DNA from: a bacterium
GTDB lineage: Bacteria > Patescibacteriota > Saccharimonadia > Saccharimonadales > UBA4665
Reading direction: 5' to 3'
DNA length: 63,510 bases
Assembly (NCBI GenBank): GCA_021790875.1
Contig: JAJYFN010000002.1
Coordinates: forward strand, 1-63,510
In this document: positions 35,761 to 43,061 of the stretch, one piece after another
Numbering within the stretch: position 1 is the first letter of the stretch
Layout of the letters: each line of letters starts with the position of its first letter
Notes under the pieces: model-generated
What the model was told of the DNA's origin: nothing
Seen by the model: only the letters and a program-made list of their open reading frames with translations
Databases searched by the model: none
Program-made: the position numbers and the translations under genes

Positions 35761-36819
35761 TTAGATTTTATTAATCACTAGCTTTTTTAGTTTATGGTTA
35801 TTAAAACCGAGGTACAGGATTACAAAGAATAGGCTTAACATTGGTAGTTCGCTGAGGATGAGCAGACGAGGAAGCCATAGAGCTGTTTTCGATAATCCAT
35901 AATTTTGAGAAGCTTCAAAAGTGACATGCCAAGTTTGTCCTGCAATTATGACGTCTGTCTTGCTTTCTAGTCCTTTAGTTTTAGGCAAGGAGGCATTACT
36001 GTAAATGGTTTTACCGCCATTTTGTATTTGTACAGAAATTAAACCATCGGGGTCACTTGAAGAAAAGACTTCATTTAAGAGTGGTTTTATATGTAGCAAT
36101 ATGTCGACATAGCCTTGAACGGCTCCTTGTCTTTGTGTGGCCGATGAGATAGGTTGCTGATTATTATAAACTGGTAAGAAAATTATGATGCTTTGCTGTT
36201 GTCCGGGTGGGTCGCCTTGTAAATGGATGACCCGTGCTGTTGCGGTTGGAAGTCCTGTAATGGTCGCTTCATTGATGGCGGTAGCTCTGGTTGGATCACT
36301 CAGTATATTGTAGCCAATCCCACTTTGGTTTGCAGTGTCTGGAGCAATATAAGTCACTACAGCTAAATGACTTGAGGAGGTAGACGGATAGATGCTAGTA
36401 AGTGGTTTTTCGCCAGGCAATAGTCCACTGTTGATTTGAGCCAGGAGAGACGGAATATTATCTGAGCTAACAGCTCTTACATAACTCAGACCATATACAC
36501 CTGGATATCTATTAGTTAAATACTGAGCATCTATAAAAGAAGTCCAATCTTGTCTTGATACTGTGTTATCAACACTAAATAATGCTTGCCCAGCATACAA
36601 AGTATTAACATAGTATTCAAAGTTATCTTGGAGCGCTGTAACTTCATTATTAATTGTAGTTTGAAAGTGGGAATACGATGCTTGTGAATTGTTGTTGCTT
36701 ATAACTACCCAAGCAACTAGTCTGACTAAAATAACCCAGACAGCAAGAAATAATATGACCAAACGCCAAACTAATTTTGGGCGATTTTTAAGATAGATAA
36801 TTGGATGTTTCATGTTCAA
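35761..36819 (-). CDS. CHASE-domain membrane protein without an output domain
   Basis: 352 aa. Transmembrane helix at about 17-40, a CHASE-type extracellular sensor (about 60-300; VYGLSYVRAVSSD, DPTRATAINEATITG, IFLPVYNN), a second helix at about 315-337, and then only about 15 residues (NNHKLKKLVINKI). CHASE domains normally feed a histidine kinase, cyclase or GGDEF module behind the second helix; none is present here, and no frame continuing into one is visible before 35761, where the next gene ends one base away. It either partners another protein or is a reduced sensor. Confidence 0.75.
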   Translation of the reverse strand: MNMKHPIIYLKNRPKLVWRLVILFLAVWVILVRLVAWVVISNNNSQASYSHFQTTINNEVTALQDNFEYYVNTLYAGQALFSVDNTVSRQDWTSFIDAQYLTNRYPGVYGLSYVRAVSSDNIPSLLAQINSGLLPGEKPLTSIYPSTSSSHLAVVTYIAPDTANQSGIGYNILSDPTRATAINEATITGLPTATARVIHLQGDPPGQQQSIIIFLPVYNNQQPISSATQRQGAVQGYVDILLHIKPLLNEVFSSSDPDGLISVQIQNGGKTIYSNASLPKTKGLESKTDVIIAGQTWHVTFEASQNYGLSKTALWLPRLLILSELPMLSLFFVILYLGFNNHKLKKLVINKI

Positions 36820-37028
36820 TATGTATAAATCTAGATTTTAAATAAGTGTACCATATGAGGCTTGATTAGGTTATGAACCCTACAGATTAAAAATGAAAAA
36901 ATTTTAGCTATATATCAACTGCAATTCGAAGTGTTCTGGATCTATATAGTGTTCCCAAAAGTATATGTAATTTTATGATTTTTATACTTAGCATATAGTT
37001 GAGATAGTATTAGCTAAATAGTGTGTCT

Positions 37029-38231
37029 ATGCTTTTTAAGAGACAATACCCGAAACATAATCACCAAGTAGGTTATCAACTGTGGTTTGTGCTCGGCGTA
37101 TTAGCGTTAATTATATTTAGTCTTGGCGTATGGCAATTTATTGGTTTTAAAGTATTAACTTCAAAAGTAAAAACAAATAACGCGCACCAAAATAGCCCTG
37201 TTTACGTTAGCGTTAACGGTAGTTATCTGTTTAGTGGCACGATTGTACTAAGTCGGGGGGTTGAAACCTACGCGAATGGCAATTACGCTCGACCCTTTAG
37301 TGGCATGGGCTCGCTAGGTACTTATGATGCACGAGTTGGGGATTTAGAGTGTCCCGTTACGACAAACTATGATAGTTACGCCAATGAGGTTAATAACTTA
37401 GTATTTAATTGTTCGCCTAACTGGTTACCCTACCTTTTGAAATACTACCCAATTATCAATCTATCAAGCAACCATCTCTACGATGAAGGTGTCAGTGGCT
37501 TTAATGAAACCGTGTCACGTCTTAATAGCGCTGGTTTTCAAACGGTTGGCAACTATAACCCTCACATTCAACCAGATGATTGTAAAAGCGTCGTCTTGCC
37601 AGTGCATGCTGTTATGTCTAGCGCGCAAGCAGTTGACGCCTTTCTTCCCGTCGCTTTCTGCTCTTATAACTATAAGTCGCTCTTTTCGCCTGCTTTAGGA
37701 GAGATTGAAAGTATTGCTAGATGGTCAAAAATTATGCCGGTGATTGCGCTTTTAAATGAAGGTCCTGAATATTCGCATACGGCTAGTAGCGAAACAGTCG
37801 CAATTGCACACCAAATGGTTGATGAAGGCGCCTCTTTAGTAGTCGGCAACGGGACGCATTGGGTCCAGAATACAGAAGTCTATAAAGGTAAGTTAATTGC
37901 TTACTCATTAGGTAATTTTATTTTTGATCAACTCGATTACGATGGTAGGATTGCACTTAATCTTGAAATGAATCTAAGTCTCGAATACTCAACTAATGTA
38001 GCCAATTGGTTAGCCATTGGACAACTCTGTCATAGCGACACAGCGCAATGTTTAAGCCTCGCTCAAGCGCGTCACTTAACTAAGCTCTACCCAAGCTTTA
38101 GCTATGAACCAATTGGTAGTTATGGTGGCTACCTTCAGATTGCCACCCGTGCAACGCCGCAAGAACAAGCCGATATAGAGAAAATTGCTAACTGGTCGAC
38201 GACTGCGCAACAACTAGCCCAACAACCCTAG
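37029..38231 (+). CDS. CapA-family poly-gamma-glutamate synthesis-like protein
   Basis: About 400 aa. One N-terminal transmembrane helix (about 17-39) anchors an extracytoplasmic calcineurin-like domain. CapA hallmarks: GDLECPVT, the NLSSNHLYDEG metal-site motif, and NGTHWVQNTEVYKGKLIAYSLGNFIFD. In Bacillus, CapA helps make or anchor poly-gamma-glutamate capsule; single CapA-like genes without capB/C, as here, usually have unknown wall-related roles. ATG 37029 is preferred over GTG 37023. The 208-base gap upstream is AT-rich with no clear promoter. Confidence 0.85.
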   Translation: MLFKRQYPKHNHQVGYQLWFVLGVLALIIFSLGVWQFIGFKVLTSKVKTNNAHQNSPVYVSVNGSYLFSGTIVLSRGVETYANGNYARPFSGMGSLGTYDARVGDLECPVTTNYDSYANEVNNLVFNCSPNWLPYLLKYYPIINLSSNHLYDEGVSGFNETVSRLNSAGFQTVGNYNPHIQPDDCKSVVLPVHAVMSSAQAVDAFLPVAFCSYNYKSLFSPALGEIESIARWSKIMPVIALLNEGPEYSHTASSETVAIAHQMVDEGASLVVGNGTHWVQNTEVYKGKLIAYSLGNFIFDQLDYDGRIALNLEMNLSLEYSTNVANWLAIGQLCHSDTAQCLSLAQARHLTKLYPSFSYEPIGSYGGYLQIATRATPQEQADIEKIANWSTTAQQLAQQP

Positions 38232-38240
38232 CAAAGTTAC

Positions 38241-38498
38241 TTAGTCCTCTATTAAGCTAACGTTTTCTTCACAGAGAACTTCAAGACAAAGTCCAGCGAC
38301 ACGTTTTAGTAAGGGGTCGTTAGTATTTTCTGTACCGAGTATATCTAAAATATGATCAACTGAATCTACCAACGGTAGCGATTCAACATCTAAAACAAGA
38401 CCGCGAATTTTATTAATCTGAAGTTCGCTGGCGTTTGCGATATCGTTATCGCCCCTTAAGCGCTCACTTAATCGAGATTGTTGCCATTCAGAAAGCAT
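38241..38498 (-). CDS. Small acidic protein, function unknown
   Basis: 85 aa, soluble, predicted mainly helical, rich in Leu, Asp and Glu; no motif recognised. A Shine-Dalgarno (AGAGAGGT) precedes the ATG and a good promoter lies about 50-75 bases upstream, so it is likely a real gene. It is divergent from clpP, with the CIRCE element on the far side of its promoter. Confidence 0.65.
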   Translation of the reverse strand: MLSEWQQSRLSERLRGDNDIANASELQINKIRGLVLDVESLPLVDSVDHILDILGTENTNDPLLKRVAGLCLEVLCEENVSLIED

Positions 38499-38545
38499 TA
38501 AAATACCTCTCTATATTTATTTATAAAAGATAACTATTTAATTAA

Positions 38546-38574
38546 CTTATATAACTATTGATGCATAAAAGCAA
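38546..38574 (-). promoter_or_regulatory. Promoter of the small acidic protein gene
   Basis: On the minus strand TTGCTT (38574-38569), a 17-base spacer and TATAAG (38551-38546). The resulting leader is about 40 bases and holds the Shine-Dalgarno. Confidence 0.5.
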
Positions 38575-38611
38575 TAAAAGAGCTAAAGCTGACTTATCAT
38601 CTTTTTGCTAA

Positions 38612-38649
38612 TTAGCACTCTTGACTAATGAGTGCCAAAACTCTAATAT
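38612..38649 (+). promoter_or_regulatory. CIRCE operator and clpP promoter
   Basis: TTAGCACTC (38612-38620), 9-base spacer, GAGTGCCAA (38630-38638): the same arms and the same single mismatch as the clpC site. The spacer begins with TTGACT (38621-38626), 17 bases before TAATAT (38644-38649). HrcA bound here would cover the -35. The -10 ends nine bases before the clpP ATG, so the message would be leaderless. Confidence 0.85.
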
Positions 38650-38658
38650 AAATAACAT

Positions 38659-39276
38659 ATGATTTTAAACTATGACGATGTTAAAGCACAGGTCTTAATT
38701 CCAACAGTAATTGAGCAAGAAGGCCGTTATGAACGGGCTTACGATATCTACTCACGCCTCTTAAAAGAACGCATTATTTTCCTAGGTAGCGATATTAATG
38801 AGGCTAGCGCCAACATTGTGGTCGCCCAAATGTTGTTTCTGCAAGCTAGTGATCCTAAGAAAGATATCTTTCTCTACATTAACTCACCTGGCGGATCAGC
38901 TTACGACGCCCTAGCAATTTATGACACGATTCAGTATGTCAGCAATGACGTCCAAACGGTTGGGATTGGCGTTCAAGCCTCAGCTGCAGCCTTTATTCTA
39001 AGCAGTGGCACAAAGGGCAAGCGTTCATTGCTGCCTAATTCTACTGTCATGATTCACCAACCATCAAGTGGCACTCAAGGTAAGATTACAGATCAAGAGA
39101 TTACCTTAAGAGAAGGTCTGAGACTCAAGAAGGTCTTAGAAGAGATTATGGCGAAGAATACTGGCCAGCCGGTCGCCAAGATTCATACCGATATGGAGCG
39201 TGACAAATGGCTCTCAGCAGAAGAAGCTAAAAAGTACGGAATTGTCGATTCAATCTTCAAACCAATCAAAAAATAA
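38659..39276 (+). CDS. clpP: ATP-dependent Clp protease proteolytic subunit
   Basis: 205 aa. Serine protease that forms the degradation chamber served by ClpC. The nucleophile is in GVQASAAAF, where the more usual sequence is GMAASMGAF, the catalytic His in MIHQPSSG, and the NSPGG oxyanion strand ([11 protein letters not shown]) is present. The protein starts directly at MILNYDDVK with little propeptide. A CIRCE site upstream places it with clpC in a putative HrcA regulon. The S-A-A-A sequence after the nucleophile is slightly unusual. Confidence 0.95.
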   Translation: MILNYDDVKAQVLIPTVIEQEGRYERAYDIYSRLLKERIIFLGSDINEASANIVVAQMLFLQASDPKKDIFLYINSPGGSAYDALAIYDTIQYVSNDVQTVGIGVQASAAAFILSSGTKGKRSLLPNSTVMIHQPSSGTQGKITDQEITLREGLRLKKVLEEIMAKNTGQPVAKIHTDMERDKWLSAEEAKKYGIVDSIFKPIKK

Positions 39277-39308
39277 TACTTCTTTCAAGATTGTAATTTA
39301 ATCTACTG

Positions 39309-39358
39309 TTGACAGTTGTGCTATGCATCTGTCAAACTACACTATAAGAAGTAGTGTA
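39309..39358 (+). promoter_or_regulatory. Two tandem inverted repeats upstream of rpoB
   Basis: TTGACAG (39309-39315) and CTGTCAA (39329-39335) form one perfect repeat; two bases later TACACTA (39338-39344) and TAGTGTA (39352-39358) form another, with TATAAG (39343-39348) overlapping the start of its loop. The rpoB start is about 130 bases downstream. They could be operator sites or RNA hairpins in a leader. Confidence 0.5.
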
Positions 39359-39485
39359 AACTGGGGTTTTTGTTGCTAAAACCGCTTCAAAAATATCCAG
39401 CTTAGGTACCTTCGCTCGAAAACACACTAAAAGTAATTAATCACTAACCAATGCTTTAGCTAAAGCGAAGGGAGATAATTTATCA

Positions 39486-42400
39486 GTGGCAAGAACTACG
39501 GCCGTTAAAGCGAAGACTAACGATAAACAAAAACGAGTATATTTCAGTAAACAAGACCAGGGAATCGCACTTCCTAATTTAGTTGATCACCAAAACAAGT
39601 CCTTTGACTGGTTCGTCCAGGAAGGTCTCGGAGAGCTATTAGCTGAAATTAGCCCGATTGATGACTACACCGGCACTAAACTCTCCCTATCTTTTAAAGA
39701 TTATCATTTCGAAAAGCCAAAATTAAGTGAACAAGAAGCACGTGAGAATAATGTTAGCTTTGACGCTCCGCTTAAAGCGACAGTTGTTCTAACTAATAAA
39801 GTTACGGGTGAGATTAAAGAACAGGAAATCTACCTCGGGGATTACCCATGGATGACTAGCCGCGGTACCTTCGTTATTAACGGTGCCGAGCGAGTTGTTG
39901 TTAGCCAGCTGATTCGTTCCGCTGGTGTTTTCTTTACACGTGATCTCCATGCTGCTGGTTACATTTACGGAGCAAAGGTTATTCCAGGACGCGGTGCCTG
40001 GCTGGAGTTTGAAACCGCCGTCAATGGTTCGATTTATGTAAAAATTGACCGCAAACGTAAGATTGCTGTCAGTACTTTGTTTAGAGCCCTCGGCATGACC
40101 GAGTCTAGTATGCGTGAAGCTTTTGCGCACGTGGACAGTGGCCGCATCAACTACCTCGATGCAACACTTGAAAAAGACCCAAGTCGTGGCCAAAACGACG
40201 CCTTAATTGAGGTTTATCGTCGCTTGCGCCCAGGAGATTTAGCTACAGTCGACAACGCTAAGAGCTTAATTGAGAACATGTTCTATAACTTTAAGCGCTT
40301 TGACTTCTCTCGTGTCGGTCGCTACAAGATTAATAAGCGTTTAAATTTGGATGTGCCTAACACTGTTGAAAACCGCATTTTGCGCCTTGAAGACCTAGTT
40401 GCTATCGTCGCTGAAATTATTCGTTTAAATAACACCCAGGAACTTGCAGACGATATCGACAGCCTGGCTAATCGTCGAGTTAAACTGGTCGGTGAATTAG
40501 TGCAACGTCAGTTTAGAATTGGTTTGCTTAGGATGGAGCGTAACAGTAAGGACCGGATGAGCATGAGTGACATTGAAACGGTTGCTCCTGCCCAGCTCAT
40601 TAATGCACGACCCGTAGTCGCTGCCGTACGTGAATTCTTTGCCTCAAGTCAGTTAAGCCAATTCATGGACCAGATCAACCCATTAAGTGAGCTAGCGCAC
40701 AAACGTCGTTTAAGCTCAATGGGCCCAGGTGGATTGAGCCGAGAACGGGCGGGTTTTGAAGTCCGTGACGCTCACTCTACTCACTACGGCCGAATCTGCG
40801 CTGTTGAAACACCTGAAGGTGCCAACATTGGACTAGTCCTAAACCTAGCTAACTACGCCCGTGTTAACGAGTACGGCTTCATTGAGACAGCCTATCGTAA
40901 GGTCATTAACGCCGTTAGCGCTAAGAATGCCGTTGGCCACATTGCAGCCAGTGATTACCTTAATGAGCGCGGCACTGTAATTGTTAAAGCAAATAAAGAA
41001 ATCACTAAAGCCGACGCCGAAAAAATGGCGAGTGTAAAGAACCAGGCAACTTGGCCAGTTAAAGCCAAAGTTACAAATGATGTAGTCTATCTTGACGCCG
41101 CCGAAGAGGAGTCAGCTATTATTGCTGGCGCCGGTAACGACGTTGATGACAATGGTTACTTTATTGAAGAGCGTATCAGTGCTCGTAATCGCCTAAACCC
41201 AGGTGAAGTTGACGCCAACGACGCCAATTACATGGACGCAGCCCGGAATCAGATTATTGGTAGTAGCGCCGGACTAATTCCATTTATTGAGAAAAACTAC
41301 GTTTACCGCTCCCTAATGGGTAGCAACCAACAGCGTCAGGCAGTGCCTCTAATTCAACCAGCCGCCCCAATTGTCGGCACCGGTCTTGAAGGTACCGCTG
41401 CTTTAAACACTGGTCAGGTCATCCTTGCGGAAGCTGATGGTGAAGTTGTAAAAGCTACCGCTGATCTCATTACTGTTAAATACGAAGACAATCAAAGCGT
41501 CAGTTACGAACCACAGCATTTTGTGCGCAGTAACGAGGGTACTTCAATTAACCAAAAAGTAGTTGTGAGTAGTGGTCAGAAAGTTAAGGCTAATGATGTG
41601 CTGGCAGAAGGTATGTCCATCTCTGGTGGCGAGCTAGCACTAGGTAAAGACTTAATGGTTGGTTTCATGCCCTGGTCTGGTTACAACTTCGAAGACGCGA
41701 TTATTATTTCGCGCAAGCTAGTTGAAGACGACACCCTAACTTCAATTCACATTGTCGATTTCATGATTGAAGTTCGTGAGACTAAGCTTGGCCCAGAAAT
41801 TGTAACTCGAGATATTCCTAACGTTTCAGAAGAATCACTACGTCACTTAGACGAAGACGGCATTGTCCGGATTGGTGCTGAAGTCCACCCAGGTGACATT
41901 TTAGTTGGAAAGATTACACCAAAAGGTGAGCAAGAACTAAGCTCAGAAGAGCGACTCCTAAGGGCCATCTTTGGTGAAAAAGCTAAAGAAGTCCGCGATA
42001 CCTCCCAACGCATGAGCAATGGTAAGCACGGTAAAGTTGTTGGCGTTAAAGTCTTCTCCCGCGAAAACGGTCACGAATTGAAGGCTGGTGTGATCATGCA
42101 AATCCAAGTCTTCGTGGCTCAGATGCGCAAGATCTCTGTTGGTGACAAATTAGGTGGTCGACACGGTAACAAGGGCGTAATTGCCCGTATTCTACCGGTT
42201 GAAGATATGCCATTCATGGAAGACGGTACACCACTAGACATCGTTCTTAACCCCCTTGGCGTGCCATCACGTATGAACGTTGGACAGTTGTTTGAAACGC
42301 ACCTTGGTATGGCAGCTCGAATGCTTGGCTTCCATGTTGCTAGCCCATCCTTTAACGGTGTTCCAGAAGCCAAAATTAAAGAACTCTTAAAAGAAGCCGG

Positions 42401-43061
42401 TTTACCTGAAGATGGTAAGCAACAACTCTATGACGGCCGCACCGGTCAAGCCTTTAAAGAACGTACCTCAGTTGGCAGCATGTACATCATTAAGTTGAAC
42501 CACATGGTGGCCGACAAGATTCACGCTCGCTCAACTGGCCCATACACCATGGTGACGCAACAGCCGCTGGGCGGTAAAGCCCAAAACGGTGGCCAGCGCT
42601 TTGGTGAAATGGAAGTCTGGGCGCTAGAAGCCTTTGGTGCCGCAACGACCTTACAAGAAATGCTGACCTTAAAGTCAGATGATGTTTATGGTCGTAGCAA
42701 AGCCTATGAGTCAATCATTAAGCGCACTGAAATTGTTGGACCTAAAGTACCTGAAAGCTTTAACGTGCTTGTTAAAGAACTACAGGGCCTTGGATTGAAA
42801 GTTGACTTAATTAAGGAAAGCTCCGTCGTTGACGCTGAAGCTGTCTTAGCTACTAACGTGCACGAAGAAGCTATCCACCAGAGTACGATTGACTTTCCTA
42901 AGGATCAGATATCTGACATTGATGTGAGTGAAGAAACAATCGGTGACGACTTTAGTATTGAAGAAGAGATTTCCGAAGCTGCCGGCGCCGTGTCTGACGC
43001 TAGTAGTGACGAGGAAGTTCTAGCCCAAACAACGTCTGACGACGAGAAAGAGGTAGCATAA
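39486..43061 (+). CDS. rpoB: RNA polymerase beta subunit
   Basis: 1191 aa, from GTG 39486, with AAGGGAG eleven bases upstream. Forms half of the catalytic cleft. All main regions are present: the rifampicin pocket (SSQLSQFMDQINPLSELAHK), GPGGLSRERAGFEVRD, the flap, SVGDKLGGRHGNKGV, and the C-terminal clamp helices (QRFGEMEVWALEAFGAA). The rifampicin region carries Ile at E. coli position 518 and Met at 533 but keeps the main contact residues. The last 75 or so residues are an acidic tail. rplJ-rplL are not upstream; clpP is. The stop codon abuts rpoC. Confidence 0.97.
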   Translation: MARTTAVKAKTNDKQKRVYFSKQDQGIALPNLVDHQNKSFDWFVQEGLGELLAEISPIDDYTGTKLSLSFKDYHFEKPKLSEQEARENNVSFDAPLKATVVLTNKVTGEIKEQEIYLGDYPWMTSRGTFVINGAERVVVSQLIRSAGVFFTRDLHAAGYIYGAKVIPGRGAWLEFETAVNGSIYVKIDRKRKIAVSTLFRALGMTESSMREAFAHVDSGRINYLDATLEKDPSRGQNDALIEVYRRLRPGDLATVDNAKSLIENMFYNFKRFDFSRVGRYKINKRLNLDVPNTVENRILRLEDLVAIVAEIIRLNNTQELADDIDSLANRRVKLVGELVQRQFRIGLLRMERNSKDRMSMSDIETVAPAQLINARPVVAAVREFFASSQLSQFMDQINPLSELAHKRRLSSMGPGGLSRERAGFEVRDAHSTHYGRICAVETPEGANIGLVLNLANYARVNEYGFIETAYRKVINAVSAKNAVGHIAASDYLNERGTVIVKANKEITKADAEKMASVKNQATWPVKAKVTNDVVYLDAAEEESAIIAGAGNDVDDNGYFIEERISARNRLNPGEVDANDANYMDAARNQIIGSSAGLIPFIEKNYVYRSLMGSNQQRQAVPLIQPAAPIVGTGLEGTAALNTGQVILAEADGEVVKATADLITVKYEDNQSVSYEPQHFVRSNEGTSINQKVVVSSGQKVKANDVLAEGMSISGGELALGKDLMVGFMPWSGYNFEDAIIISRKLVEDDTLTSIHIVDFMIEVRETKLGPEIVTRDIPNVSEESLRHLDEDGIVRIGAEVHPGDILVGKITPKGEQELSSEERLLRAIFGEKAKEVRDTSQRMSNGKHGKVVGVKVFSRENGHELKAGVIMQIQVFVAQMRKISVGDKLGGRHGNKGVIARILPVEDMPFMEDGTPLDIVLNPLGVPSRMNVGQLFETHLGMAARMLGFHVASPSFNGVPEAKIKELLKEAGLPEDGKQQLYDGRTGQAFKERTSVGSMYIIKLNHMVADKIHARSTGPYTMVTQQPLGGKAQNGGQRFGEMEVWALEAFGAATTLQEMLTLKSDDVYGRSKAYESIIKRTEIVGPKVPESFNVLVKELQGLGLKVDLIKESSVVDAEAVLATNVHEEAIHQSTIDFPKDQISDIDVSEETIGDDFSIEEEISEAAGAVSDASSDEEVLAQTTSDDEKEVA

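Noticed and set aside
36820-37028. Promoter pair between the CHASE and CapA genes
   Set aside because: The AT-rich gap has many weak -10 like words and a 12-base palindrome near 36830, but no pair with good spacing could be singled out.
39309-39314. TTGACA as the rpoB -35
   Set aside because: No -10 sequence lies 16-18 bases downstream; the nearest, TATAAG, is 28 bases away. It is better explained as an arm of an inverted repeat.
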